This document shows, in pieces, positions 7,839 through 16,225 of a DNA stretch of 64,000 nucleotides. Where the stretch lies: the NCBI RefSeq assembly GCF_019956555.1, contig NZ_JAHBDQ010000070.1:1-64000 (forward strand), read 5' to 3'. The stretch comes from Pseudomonas sp. A-RE-19. Its GTDB lineage: Bacteria; Pseudomonadota; Gammaproteobacteria; Pseudomonadales; Pseudomonadaceae. A model generated the notes under the pieces. That model had not been told where the DNA came from. It was given only the letters and a program-made list of their open reading frames with translations, and did not search any database. Position 1 is the stretch's first letter; the number at the start of each line of letters is the position of its first letter. A program made the translations under genes and the position numbers.

Positions 7839-9190
7839 GGCTCGACCTCCAGACCGAACGGCAAGGGTTTGATCGGTGCTTGAGCCCGCAATCGGCCGAT
7901 GTCGGACACGGGGCGCTGGCTTTCGCAGGCAATGATTTCTGCTGCTGCGGCACCGCACATTCGTCCCTGACAGCGACCCATGCCGACCCGGCAATGGGCC
8001 TTGACCCGGTTGATCTCCCAATGGCCTTCGCGCACGACCTGGCGGATGTCGCCGGCGCGTACTTCCTCGCAGCGGCAAATCATCAGGTCATCCGCAGCGT
8101 CGGCGGCCCAGCTTTCGGGAAAGATAAAGGCGCGTTCAAGGCCTTGGCGGAACCTGCCGATAGTTTGAAGCGACTGTTCCAGCTGGATGGCGCGTTGCGG
8201 TGCCATCAGGTAACCGATGTCTTCGAGCAGTGCCAGAGCGGCCCGTTCACCGGCCATTTCCGCCGCGTCGGCGCCCATGATGCCGGCGCCGTCACCGGCC
8301 AGGTACACCTCGGCGACACTGCTGCGACCGACGCTGTCGCGCTGCGGCAACCAGGCGCGGTTGAGCGGGTTCCAGATGAATTCACAACCCAGCAGATCGG
8401 CGAGTTGGGTTTCGCTGCGCAGACCATGGGCGAAGGCCACGGCGTCACAGTCGATTCGATGTTCGCCTTTTGCGTTGCGCCAGTTCAGCGATTGCACGCG
8501 CTGTTCGCCATTGATGCGTTTCAAGGTAGCGTCCTGGTGCACCGGGATGCCGTGGGCGGTCAGCCAGGCGCGGTAATAAATGCCTTTGGCCAGCGTGGAG
8601 GGTTGCGACAGCAGGCCGGGCAGGGCGCGGGCTTGAGCGCTGAAGGGCGAGCTGTCGAGCACCGCGACCACGTTTGCCCCGGCCTTGGCGTATTGATAGG
8701 CCACCAGGTAAAGCAACGGTCCGCTGCCGGCGAACACCACGCGTTCACCGATGGCACAGCCTTGAAACTTCAAGGCGATCTGCGCTGCGCCAAGGCTGTA
8801 GACCCCGGGCAACGTCCAGCCCGGCACCGGCAGAATCCGGTCGGTGGCGCCCGTGGCGACGATCACGCGCGAGAACTCCACGCGCATAACGCGGCCTTCA
8901 TGCAAGGTGTCGAGCGCGCCGGCCTCGGCGTTCCACACCAGTGTGTCGGGGCGGTAATCGAGTTGTTCTCGCAGCCCGTCAATTGTTTGATGCAGCGCGT
9001 TGGCCCTGGCGGCTTCGAAGCCATACAACTTGACCGACGAACGCTTGAAGTTGGCCGGCTGACGCCGATAAATCTGCCCGCCACCGCGTGCGGCTTCATC
9101 CAGCAGCACCGGGCGCACGCCGTGGGCAACGAGGGTTTGCGCCGCACGGATTCCAGCGGGGCCTGCGCCGATGATGACTACAGACTTCAT
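7835..9190 (-). CDS. NAD(P)/FAD oxidoreductase with C-terminal iron-sulfur domain (OoxA/HcnB-like subunit)
   Basis: A 451-aa pyridine-nucleotide-disulfide-type flavoprotein. A GxGxxG FAD motif lies at the N-terminus (VVIIGAGPAGIRAAQTL, start ATG 9190); a second motif, VFAGSGPLLYLVAYQ, lies mid-protein, and 'VYLAGDGAGIMGADAAEMAGERAA' closes the FAD site. The C-terminus carries a BFD-like [2Fe-2S] cysteine cluster (MICRCEE, then CRVGMGRCQGRMC), as in the OoxA/HcnB subunits. This subunit should relay electrons between the oxidase subunit and the small ferredoxin-like subunit. It overlaps the following oxidase gene by 4 bp, but a 307-bp BIME array separates it from the small-subunit gene upstream. 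Confidence 0.88.
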   Translation of the reverse strand: MKSVVIIGAGPAGIRAAQTLVAHGVRPVLLDEAARGGGQIYRRQPANFKRSSVKLYGFEAARANALHQTIDGLREQLDYRPDTLVWNAEAGALDTLHEGRVMRVEFSRVIVATGATDRILPVPGWTLPGVYSLGAAQIALKFQGCAIGERVVFAGSGPLLYLVAYQYAKAGANVVAVLDSSPFSAQARALPGLLSQPSTLAKGIYYRAWLTAHGIPVHQDATLKRINGEQRVQSLNWRNAKGEHRIDCDAVAFAHGLRSETQLADLLGCEFIWNPLNRAWLPQRDSVGRSSVAEVYLAGDGAGIMGADAAEMAGERAALALLEDIGYLMAPQRAIQLEQSLQTIGRFRQGLERAFIFPESWAADAADDLMICRCEEVRAGDIRQVVREGHWEINRVKAHCRVGMGRCQGRMCGAAAAEIIACESQRPVSDIGRLRAQAPIKPLPFGLEVEP

Positions 9191-9235
9191 ACCCACCTCG
9201 TTGGCGTTGCCCAGATTATTTGTGACCGCCGCTGA

Positions 9236-9480
9236 ACCCCTGTGGGAGCGAGCCTGCTCGCGATGACGGGGGTACATTCAACATTGATGCTGGCAGACAG
9301 TCCGCTTTCGCGAGCAAGCCCGCTCCCACAGTTGATTGGTGTTGCCCACCTGTTTTGTGATTTGCACGGAACCCCTGTGGGAGCGAGCCTGCTCGCGATG
9401 ACGGGGGTACATTCAACATCGGTGCTGGCTGACAATCCGCTATCGCGAGCAGGCTCGCTCCCACAGGGGAGCTCGGTTGT
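9236..9480. repeat. Four REP copies in two tandem BIMEs inside an operon
   Basis: Two near-identical ~110-bp units (about 9240-9335 and 9377-9470), each with inverted REP copies around a spacer containing TACATTCAACAT. The whole 307-bp gap between the small and middle oxidase-subunit genes is this array; no gene fits. Confidence 0.92.
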
Positions 9481-9497
9481 GCAGGTAGAAAAAAAGT

Positions 9498-9788
9498 TCA
9501 CAGGGATCGCCCCGGTTCGCGGCTGATGTGTTGCCCCGCTTCAAGCAACGTCGAACAGGCCCGCACCCGGCGGCCATCGCCCAGGCGCACCCAGCAGTCC
9601 TGGCAGGCGCCCATCAGGCAGAAACCGGCGCGGGGTTCGGCGCTGAAGTCGCTGCCGCGCAGGTGTTCGCTGCAGGTCAGCACGGCCGTCAGCAAGGTGT
9701 CGCCGAGCAGGCCACGGGCAGGCTTGCCGTCGAGGGTAAAGTCCAGGGCCGGGCGGTCGCCTTCGGCCAGTCGTTTCAGCAGAGCCAT
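9498..9788 (-). CDS. Small [2Fe-2S] ferredoxin-like subunit (OoxC/HcnA-like)
   Basis: A 96-aa protein from the ATG at 9788. Its cysteines (CSEHLRG, then GFCLMGACQDCWV, then VRAC) fit the plant-type [2Fe-2S] ligands of the third, smallest subunit of opine-oxidase/HcnABC enzymes. It begins 7 bp after the stop of the second permease gene and so belongs to the same transcription unit. It would complete the heterotrimeric oxidase with the two flavoprotein genes beyond the REP array. Confidence 0.87.
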   Translation of the reverse strand: MALLKRLAEGDRPALDFTLDGKPARGLLGDTLLTAVLTCSEHLRGSDFSAEPRAGFCLMGACQDCWVRLGDGRRVRACSTLLEAGQHISREPGRSL

Positions 9789-9795
9789 GGCGCCC

Positions 9796-10590
9796 TCATT
9801 GTTTACCCACCAGAACCCGATCCAGGCCATAGACCCGATCAAGCAGAATCATCGTCAGCGCGGTCAGCGCGATCACCAGGGCCGACACCGCCGCCATCAT
9901 CGGATCGATGGATTCGGTGGCGTACACGTACATGCGCACCGGCAACGTTTGGGTGGCCGGCGAGGTGACGAAGATCGACAACGTGACCTCATCGAAACTG
10001 TTGATGAACGCCAACAGCCAGCCACCGGCGACCCCCGGCAAAATCATCGGCAAGGTGATTTGCCGGAACAGCGTGAAGCGTCCGGCGCCCAGGGATTGCG
10101 CGGCATGTTCGGCGCTGCGGTCCAGGCCAATGGCCGAGGCCAACACCAGTCGCAGCACGTACGGCGTGATCACCAGCACATGGGCGAAGATCAGCCAGGT
10201 GAAGCTGCCGTTGACGCCCATCAGCGCGAACAGGCGCAGCAACGCCACCCCCAACACCAGGTGCGGAATGATGATCGGCGACAGGAACAGACCGTTGAAA
10301 AAGTCCCGTCCGGGGAATTCGAAGCGCGTGATCGCCAGGGCTGCCGGCACCGCAATCAGCGTCGCCAGGGTGGCGGCGCAGAACGCCAGGATCAGGCTGT
10401 TGTAGAACGCATCGACAAAGTCCGCGCGTTCGAACACTGCGCGGAACCAGCGCAGGGAGAACTCCGTGGTCGGCAGGCTCAGGGTGTTTTCCGGGGTGAA
10501 GGCGACGAGGCAAACCACCACCAGCGGGGCGAGCATGAACAGCACCACCAGGGTATGGAACAGCAGGGCGAAAGGACCGTTTCTGGACAT
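9796..10590 (-). CDS. ABC transporter permease, PotC type
   Basis: A 264-aa inner-membrane permease with about six hydrophobic segments, beginning with a long N-terminal one (FALLFHTLVVLFMLAPLVVVCLVAF). The EAA loop that contacts the ATPase is readable as EHAAQSLGAGRFTLFRQITLPMILPG. It is the second of two permeases in a spermidine/putrescine-type importer and lies 6 bp after the first. The start is ATG. Confidence 0.9.
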   Translation of the reverse strand: MSRNGPFALLFHTLVVLFMLAPLVVVCLVAFTPENTLSLPTTEFSLRWFRAVFERADFVDAFYNSLILAFCAATLATLIAVPAALAITRFEFPGRDFFNGLFLSPIIIPHLVLGVALLRLFALMGVNGSFTWLIFAHVLVITPYVLRLVLASAIGLDRSAEHAAQSLGAGRFTLFRQITLPMILPGVAGGWLLAFINSFDEVTLSIFVTSPATQTLPVRMYVYATESIDPMMAAVSALVIALTALTMILLDRVYGLDRVLVGKQ

Positions 10591-10596
10591 GACGAA

Positions 10597-11475
10597 TTAT
10601 CCCAATGACTTCTTGTAGCGGCCTTCGATCATCCGGTTCCACGACAGCATGATCAGCAGGTTGAGCAACAGCAGGGCGACGGCAATCGCGGCGCCCATCG
10701 GCCAGTTGAGTTCCGACAGGTACTGGTCGTAGATCAGCGTGGCGACCATCTTTATCCGGCGTCCGCCGAGCAATCCGGGAATGGCAAATGAACTGGCCGC
10801 GAGGCCGAACACGATCAAGGTGCCGGACAGCACACCGGGCATGATTTGCGGCAGCACCACTTTGCGCATCACCGTGAGGTGGCTGGCGCCCAGTGACAGC
10901 GCAGCCTGTTCGGCGGCGGGGTCGAGTTTTTGCAGCGAGGTCCAGACCGGAATGATCATGAACGGCAGCATTACGTGAACCAGCGCGATCACCACCGCGA
11001 ACGGCGTGTAAAGCAGCTTCATCGGCGAACCACCGAAGGCTCGCAGCGTCTGGTTGACCAGGCCGTCGGCACCGAGCAACAGGCTCCAGCCAAAGGCGCG
11101 CACCACCACCGAAATCAGCAACGGCGTGAGGATCAGAATCAGGAAAATCGAGCGCCACGGCGCGCCCATGCGGCTGAGGATGTAGGCCTCGGGCACGCCG
11201 ATCACCACGCAGAGCAGGGTGGTCAGGGCGCTGATCCAGAACGTGCGCAGAAAGATTTCGTAGAAGTACGGGTCACCCAGCAGGCTGCTGTAATGGACGA
11301 GGGTGTAGGCGTCGCTGTTGATCCCCGAGCTGTAATCGAAGACGTTGAACGACAGCACCAGCGTCAGGCCCAACGGGATGACCAGTAAACCGAGGTACAA
11401 GGCCAGGGCCGGTGCTGACAGCCAATAACCCTGGCGTCCTTGGTGTCCGTGGCGAATGGCGACAAGCGTACTCAT
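10597..11475 (-). CDS. ABC transporter permease, PotB type
   Basis: A 292-aa inner-membrane permease with an extended N-terminus before the first membrane segment (LSAPALALYLGLLVIPLGLTLVLS), as in PotB. The EAA loop reads EQAALSLGASHLTVMRKVVLPQIMPG. Its ATG overlaps the stop of the ATPase gene (ATGA), indicating coupling. Confidence 0.9.
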   Translation of the reverse strand: MSTLVAIRHGHQGRQGYWLSAPALALYLGLLVIPLGLTLVLSFNVFDYSSGINSDAYTLVHYSSLLGDPYFYEIFLRTFWISALTTLLCVVIGVPEAYILSRMGAPWRSIFLILILTPLLISVVVRAFGWSLLLGADGLVNQTLRAFGGSPMKLLYTPFAVVIALVHVMLPFMIIPVWTSLQKLDPAAEQAALSLGASHLTVMRKVVLPQIMPGVLSGTLIVFGLAASSFAIPGLLGGRRIKMVATLIYDQYLSELNWPMGAAIAVALLLLNLLIMLSWNRMIEGRYKKSLG

Positions 11476-12497
11476 GCCGACACCTCGTCGACACTCAGCA
11501 CCCGCAACAGCGCCGCGTCCCAGTCGAGCCCGACCGCCGTGCCTTCGATCAAGGGGGCCGAGCCGTCGTTACGACGTACCACGCAGAGTTCGCCCAACGA
11601 TGTCGATACGCCGTACAGCCATTGGCTGCCGAGGAAGAAGCGGCTGGCGATCTTGCCTTGCAGTCGACCCAGACCTTTATCCAGCAAATCGATTTTTTCC
11701 GGACGCAGGCTCAGGGTCAGTTCGCCGTCGCCACGATGGCAGACCTGCACGACACCAGCGCTGTCCCGCTCACCGGGCAGCAGGTTGGCCTTGCCGACGA
11801 AGCCGGAAATGAATTCGGTGCGCGGGTGTTCGTAGAGGGTGTAGGGCGCGTCGATCTGGGTGATGCGCCCGGCCTGCATCACTACCACCCGGTCGCTGAT
11901 CGACAGCGCTTCGGACTGGTCGTGGGTGACCATCAGCGTGGTGATGCCGACTTCGCGCTGGATGCGGCGGATTTCGAACTGCATCTCTTCACGCAAATTG
12001 GCGTCGAGGTTGGACAGCGGTTCGTCGAGCAGCAACACCGGCGGTTCGATCACCAATGCCCGGGCCAGCGCAACCCGTTGGCGCTGACCGCCGGAAAGCT
12101 CCCGTGGATAACGCTCGGCGTGCAGGTGTAAGCGCACCAGTTTCAGCACCCGATCCACTCGCAGCTGTAACGCTGCGTTGGGTACTTTGCGCATGCGCAG
12201 GCCGAAGGCGACGTTGTCTTGCACGGTCATGTGCGGGAACAACGCGTAACTCTGGAACACCACGCCCAGACCGCGACTGGCAGGTTTGGCGTGGGTGATG
12301 TCGCGACCGTCCAGCACAATGCGCCCGCTGCTGACTTCGACGAAGCCGGCGATCATTTGCAGGGTGGTGGTTTTGCCGCAGCCGGAGGGGCCGAGCAAGG
12401 AGACGAACTCGCCTTTCTCCACCGACAGGTTGGTGGCGACGACCGCGTCGATTTCGCCGTAACGTTTGCCGAGGTTTTCAAGTTGCACGAAGGCCAT
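11472..12497 (-). CDS. ABC transporter ATP-binding protein, PotA type
   Basis: A 341-aa ATPase from the ATG at 12497 (the open frame runs on upstream without a plausible start). Walker A is GPSGCGKT (36-43), the signature LSGGQRQR, Walker B VLLLDEPLSNLD, and the switch MVTHDQSEA. The C-terminal ~100 residues form the TOBE-type regulatory domain (LSLRPEKIDLL). It is the first gene of the importer-plus-oxidase operon and is divergent from the iclR-type gene 246 bp away, which likely controls it. Confidence 0.92.
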   Translation of the reverse strand: MAFVQLENLGKRYGEIDAVVATNLSVEKGEFVSLLGPSGCGKTTTLQMIAGFVEVSSGRIVLDGRDITHAKPASRGLGVVFQSYALFPHMTVQDNVAFGLRMRKVPNAALQLRVDRVLKLVRLHLHAERYPRELSGGQRQRVALARALVIEPPVLLLDEPLSNLDANLREEMQFEIRRIQREVGITTLMVTHDQSEALSISDRVVVMQAGRITQIDAPYTLYEHPRTEFISGFVGKANLLPGERDSAGVVQVCHRGDGELTLSLRPEKIDLLDKGLGRLQGKIASRFFLGSQWLYGVSTSLGELCVVRRNDGSAPLIEGTAVGLDWDAALLRVLSVDEVSA

Positions 12498-12680
12498 GAC
12501 TGCGCTCCACCTGAGATTGTTATGCGTCGCCAAAGGCGCGCTTTTTTGTATGGGCAGATACGAAAAGGATGTTGCCGGGGTGCGTTGGCGCTCGACTTCT
12601 GTCGGCTGCCGCTGTTGTTCGAATCGCCCCTGTATGGACGCAGAGTAGGACGAAGAATAGGATGGGCTCAATGACCTATT

Positions 12681-12718
12681 TCACTGAAGCGATGACTATT
12701 TTCAGTTTCATTCAGTGA
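12681..12718. promoter_or_regulatory. Inverted repeat TCACTGAA...TTCAGTGA, candidate IclR-family operator
   Basis: Perfect 8-bp arms (12681-12688 and 12711-12718) lie 25 bp before the iclR-type start and inside the divergent intergenic region. Position and symmetry suggest an operator for the regulator; this is inference. Confidence 0.45.
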
Positions 12719-12742
12719 GTAAATTTATCGTCGAGAAATCAC

Positions 12743-13579
12743 ATGCCTGATTCCATTGAGCGGAATGAAAATAAAAATGAAGTCGGCGTCGGTGCCGTCT
12801 CAAGGCTATTTGCGGTACTGCGCAGTCTGGGGGACACCGTCGAAGGTGGAGAGCGCGTGACGCAACTGGCCCAACGCATCGGTTTGTCGCAACCGACCAC
12901 CCACCGCTTGCTGCGCAGCCTGATGGACGAGGGCATGGTCGAGCAGGACGCGCGCAGCAAACGCTATCGCCTGAGCCTGGAGTTTTTTGCGCTGGCGGCC
13001 CGCGCTGGCAACACGGGCAATTTGCGCGAACTGGCGCGGCCGGCATTGCTGCGGCTGTCGGCTTCGTTGGGGGATTCGTTGTTTTTACTGGCGCGCAGCG
13101 GCTTCGATGCGATCTGTCTGGACCGCAGTGAAGGGCCGTTCCCGATCCGCACGTTTACCGGTGACATTGGCGGGCGGGTGGCGCTCGGTGTGGGGCAGGG
13201 CAGTCTGGCGATTCTGGCGTTTCTGCCGCAAGAGGAGCGCGACACGGTGATTCATTACAACTTGCCGCGGCTCAAGGATTTTCACCTGTATGACGAGGTG
13301 TTCCTGCGCTCGGAAGTCGACAATGTGCGCACCCTCGGTTACGCCGGGCGCAACACCGGCGTGTTGCAAGGCATGGCCGGGGTGGCGGTGCCGATCCTCG
13401 ACCGTGAAGGCCGGGCAGTGGCGGCGCTGAGTGTGGCCACGGTCAGCGATCGCCTGGGGCCGGATCGTTTGCCGACCGTGGTGGAAATGCTCAAGCGCGA
13501 AGCCGCGCTGATCGGGCCGCGGATCAATCCGTTTGATCCGCTGTTGCGAAGGCCTTCGCAGGTCTTCGGGCAGGGGTGA
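12743..13579 (+). CDS. IclR-family transcriptional regulator
   Basis: A 278-aa regulator. The N-terminal winged helix reads SRLFAVLRSLGD...RVTQLAQRIGLSQPTTHRLLRSLMDEGMVEQD (about residues 17-68). The C-terminal IclR effector domain follows (LARPALLRLSASLGDSLFLLARSG and GVAVPILDREGRAVAALSVATVSDRL). It is transcribed away from the importer/oxidase operon; IclR proteins commonly control the divergent catabolic operon, so it is the best candidate regulator of those seven genes. Confidence 0.92.
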   Translation: MPDSIERNENKNEVGVGAVSRLFAVLRSLGDTVEGGERVTQLAQRIGLSQPTTHRLLRSLMDEGMVEQDARSKRYRLSLEFFALAARAGNTGNLRELARPALLRLSASLGDSLFLLARSGFDAICLDRSEGPFPIRTFTGDIGGRVALGVGQGSLAILAFLPQEERDTVIHYNLPRLKDFHLYDEVFLRSEVDNVRTLGYAGRNTGVLQGMAGVAVPILDREGRAVAALSVATVSDRLGPDRLPTVVEMLKREAALIGPRINPFDPLLRRPSQVFGQG

Positions 13580-13607
13580 CTGCAATCTCCAAGCCTCCGC
13601 CGACCCA

Positions 13608-13702
13608 ATGTGGGAGCGAGCCTGCTCGCGATAGCGATGTATCAGTCGACATTAAATGTTGAATGTACCGGCCTCATCGCGAGCAGGCTCGCCCCCACAG
13701 GG
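13608..13702. repeat. REP pair with conserved spacer
   Basis: Inverted REP copies flank ATCAGTCGACATTAAATG-like spacer DNA (13641-13666) between the convergent iclR and anti-sigma genes. Confidence 0.9.
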
Positions 13703-13714
13703 GAATGATGGTGA

Positions 13715-14467
13715 TCAGAACTTCAACGTCTGCTTGAGCATCTGCGCCGCCGGCGTGTCACTCAGGCTGACCATCGCGTAGTTGTACCCGGCCCCCGACC
13801 AGTACTCAGCCTGCAACTCGCCATCACTGCGACTACCGCGAGGCAGCAGGGTGTTTTTCGGCCCGGGTGGACGGACGTAGAAGCTGACTTTATGGCCGTT
13901 CTGATCCTCGTACACCACCATCGCCGCTGGCCCTTGTTCGGTGCTGAGCAGCCGCCCGCTGATGGGTGTGTACCCGGCAGCGGTCAGGTTCGGCAGGCGT
14001 TGGGCCTGGTTGAAATACCGATCGAGCCAGCCCTGCATGTCGCCGTCATCGCTGACTGTGTAATCCGCCGGCAGGATGCCTTGCTGGGCAATCAGCCGGT
14101 AGGCCTGCATCGCATCGGTCATTGGCAGCGGGGCGCTGACCAGGGTCATTTGCCGGGCCTGCCAACCGCCCAACCCGCCGACGCTGAGCGCGATCAGCAA
14201 CACCGCGGCGCTGGCCAGATGACGACGGGACTGGCGTTTGAGGCGCTGGCGAATCAGCGCCGGGTCGAGTTCCGGGTTAGCCGGTTGCTGCAAGGCGCCG
14301 TTCAGGGCCGCGCGCAATTGTTGGGCATCGTGCTGCCAGGCGCGTACTTGCGCGGCCATTTCAACGTTGCCGGCCAGATAAGTCTCCACCCGATGTCGGT
14401 CGGCATCGCTGAGTTGGTGATCGACGTAGGCATGCAGGTCACGCTCACTGGGAGGCATGCTGATCAT
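13715..14467 (-). CDS. Membrane-anchored anti-sigma factor
   Basis: A 250-aa protein with a cytoplasmic N-terminal anti-sigma region (LHAYVDHQLSDADRHRVETYLA, about residues 9-32), one membrane helix (ASAAVLLIALSVGGLGGW, about residues 85-105) and a periplasmic C-terminal domain. It lacks the HxxxCxxC zinc motif of ZAS anti-sigmas. Its ATG overlaps the sigma gene stop (ATGA), the classic sigma/anti-sigma coupling. The periplasmic part presumably senses the envelope or oxidative signal that frees the sigma factor. The call rests on architecture and linkage. Confidence 0.88.
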   Translation of the reverse strand: MISMPPSERDLHAYVDHQLSDADRHRVETYLAGNVEMAAQVRAWQHDAQQLRAALNGALQQPANPELDPALIRQRLKRQSRRHLASAAVLLIALSVGGLGGWQARQMTLVSAPLPMTDAMQAYRLIAQQGILPADYTVSDDGDMQGWLDRYFNQAQRLPNLTAAGYTPISGRLLSTEQGPAAMVVYEDQNGHKVSFYVRPPGPKNTLLPRGSRSDGELQAEYWSGAGYNYAMVSLSDTPAAQMLKQTLKF

Positions 14468-14988
14468 TTGAGTCTCCGCAGGGAAGGGCGGGTGATTTCG
14501 CCGTCGCTGAGCTGGCGCAAGGCCTGGCGTGCGCGGGACAGGCGTGACATCACGGTACCGGTGGGGACGTCGAGAATCTCGGCGACCTCCTTATAACTCA
14601 AGCCTTCCACCGATACCCAGAGCAGCAGCGCGCGCTGTTCGGTGCTGAGTTGATCGAAGGCTTGCAGGGTCGATTGGGCGATCACCGTGCGTTCTGCCGA
14701 AGGCTGCGCATCGTCACGGCCGGTAAAGAATTCGAGCATCCGCGCATAACGCCGGGAGCGGCGGTGGGCGTCGAGGAACTGTCGATAAAGAATCGAAAAC
14801 AGCCAGGCACGCAAATCACCCTCGGGACGTTTGCCGTCCCAATTCGACAGCGCGCGCTCGAGGCAGGCCTGCACCAGATCGTCGGCGCTGCTGGAGTTGC
14901 GCGTCAGCGATACGGCGAAACGCCGCAGCCTTGGAATGATTTCCCTGAGTTGTTCGTCGATATCGTTCATGAAGTTCGGACTAGTCAC
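14464..14988 (-). CDS. ECF-family RNA polymerase sigma factor
   Basis: A 174-aa sigma-70 family protein with region 2 (ADDLVQACLERALSNWD...LRAWLFSILYRQFLDAHRR) and region 4 (LSTEQRALLLWVSVEGLSYKEVAEILDVPTGTVMSRLSRARQAL). The frame opens at GTG 14988; an ATG at 14970 (MNDIDEQLR) is an equally plausible start. The promoter in front of it mirrors the one in front of the divergent peroxidase gene, so it very probably activates both itself and the peroxidase/cytochrome pair. Confidence 0.93.
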   Translation of the reverse strand: MTSPNFMNDIDEQLREIIPRLRRFAVSLTRNSSSADDLVQACLERALSNWDGKRPEGDLRAWLFSILYRQFLDAHRRSRRYARMLEFFTGRDDAQPSAERTVIAQSTLQAFDQLSTEQRALLLWVSVEGLSYKEVAEILDVPTGTVMSRLSRARQALRQLSDGEITRPSLRRLK

Positions 14989-15008
14989 TACGCTTGAGTG
15001 TTCAGGAA

Positions 15009-15033
15009 GACGCCCGGCATTGGAGGTTATTCC
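15009..15033 (-). promoter_or_regulatory. Putative autoregulatory ECF promoter of the sigma/anti-sigma operon
   Basis: On the minus strand GGAATAACC starts at 15033 and CGTCT at 15012, 21 nt apart from first base to first base. The same two boxes at the same spacing face the other way at 15062-15087. Confidence 0.7.
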
Positions 15034-15061
15034 ACGCCTGAAAAAATAAACACCGGGCGAT

Positions 15062-15087
15062 GGAATAAACCCTGGTGGGGGTCGTCT
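15062..15087 (+). promoter_or_regulatory. Putative ECF promoter of the peroxidase/cytochrome b561 operon
   Basis: GGAATAAACC (-35-like, from 15062) and CGTCT (-10-like, from 15083) are again 21 nt apart, 44 bp before the start codon. This matches the general ECF promoter form. Confidence 0.7.
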
Positions 15088-15130
15088 GCCTGATTCTTCT
15101 CACTTGTGGCCGATGGCCCTGGAGTCATTC

Positions 15131-16225
15131 ATGGTAGATCGCTCATCACCACCAACGGGGCCTGGCCGGCCACCGCTGAGTGCCGCGAGCCTGACGTTGC
15201 GCCTGACCGGCATTGCCCTGGTGGTCGCCGCGCTGGCCGGGGCTTTTGCCTACGTCAACGGCACACTCGACCCACAGCGTCTGACACCGAACGCCTTGAT
15301 CAATGTGCTGGAGAAAAACAACGGCGTGCATCCGGGGTTTCGTCGCAATCACGCCAAAGGCGTGTGCGTGATCGGGCATTTCGAGAGCAGCAGCCAGGCG
15401 CGCGAGTATTCCAGTGCCCAGGTGTTCAGCGAAGCGCGGACCCCGGTGGTCGGACGTTTCGCACTGCCTGCCGGCAACCCTTACGCGCCGGACAACAGCG
15501 TGCCGATCCGCAGTCTGGCGTTGCGTTTCACCCAGGCCAACGGTCAGCAATGGCGCACCGGGATGAACAGCATGCCGGTGTTCCCGGTGGGCACACCGGA
15601 GGCGTTCTATCAGCTGCAACAGGCGCAATCACCGGACCCGGCTACCGGCAAACCGAACCCTGCGGCTGTGCCAGCGTTTTTCGGTTCTCACCCGGAAGCC
15701 GCGCCGTTTCTGGCCTGGATCAAGACCGCCAAACCTTCGGCCAGTTACGCGACGGAAACCTATAACAGCGTCAATGCGTTTTACCTCGTCAACGGGGCCG
15801 GGCAGCGGCAGGCGGTGCGCTGGAGCATGGTGCCGGTCGCTCAGGACGCGGCAGGCGCAACGGCCCCCGAGGGCGGTGATTTCCTTGAGAAAGATCTGGT
15901 GCAGCGCTTGTCCGCCGGCCCGCTGCGTTGGCAGTTGAACATCACCCTGGCGAACCCTGGGGATCCGGTCAACGACGCGAGCAAGGCATGGCCCGACGGC
16001 CGCAAAGTGCTGAACGCCGGCACTCTGGTGCTCGAAAGTACCCAGCCGCAACTCAATGGCGAGTGCCGTGACATCAACTACGACCCACTGGTATTGCCCA
16101 GTGGTATCGAAGGCTCCGACGACCCGCTGCTCGCCGCTCGCTCAGCGGGTTACGCCCGTTCCTACCTGCGCCGCACCAGCGAAGTGAAGCAGTTGCCCAA
16201 CGCCAAACAGGAGTCTCAACAATGA
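15131..16225 (+). CDS. Catalase-family peroxidase (SrpA-like), membrane-anchored or exported
   Basis: A 364-aa small haem catalase-fold peroxidase. The ATG at 15131, behind GGAG, is preferred to the upstream frame start. A hydrophobic segment (GIALVVAALAGAFAYV, about residues 27-42) acts as signal or anchor. The distal histidine lies in GFRRNHAKGVCVIGHF (H74), and a C-terminal RSAGY provides the R-x3-Y pattern of the proximal haem tyrosine. At ~360 aa it is shorter than true catalases (480+), as expected for the SrpA-like group, which acts mainly as peroxidase. It overlaps the cytochrome b561 gene by 4 bp. The divergent ECF sigma and shared promoter type imply induction by peroxide or envelope oxidative stress. 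Confidence 0.9.
   Translation: MVDRSSPPTGPGRPPLSAASLTLRLTGIALVVAALAGAFAYVNGTLDPQRLTPNALINVLEKNNGVHPGFRRNHAKGVCVIGHFESSSQAREYSSAQVFSEARTPVVGRFALPAGNPYAPDNSVPIRSLALRFTQANGQQWRTGMNSMPVFPVGTPEAFYQLQQAQSPDPATGKPNPAAVPAFFGSHPEAAPFLAWIKTAKPSASYATETYNSVNAFYLVNGAGQRQAVRWSMVPVAQDAAGATAPEGGDFLEKDLVQRLSAGPLRWQLNITLANPGDPVNDASKAWPDGRKVLNAGTLVLESTQPQLNGECRDINYDPLVLPSGIEGSDDPLLAARSAGYARSYLRRTSEVKQLPNAKQESQQ

Noticed and set aside
5644..9788. Reading the flavoenzyme genes as hcnABC (cyanide synthase)
   Set aside because: Subunit types match, but the linked importer and IclR regulator point to catabolism; the hcn operon has no dedicated importer.
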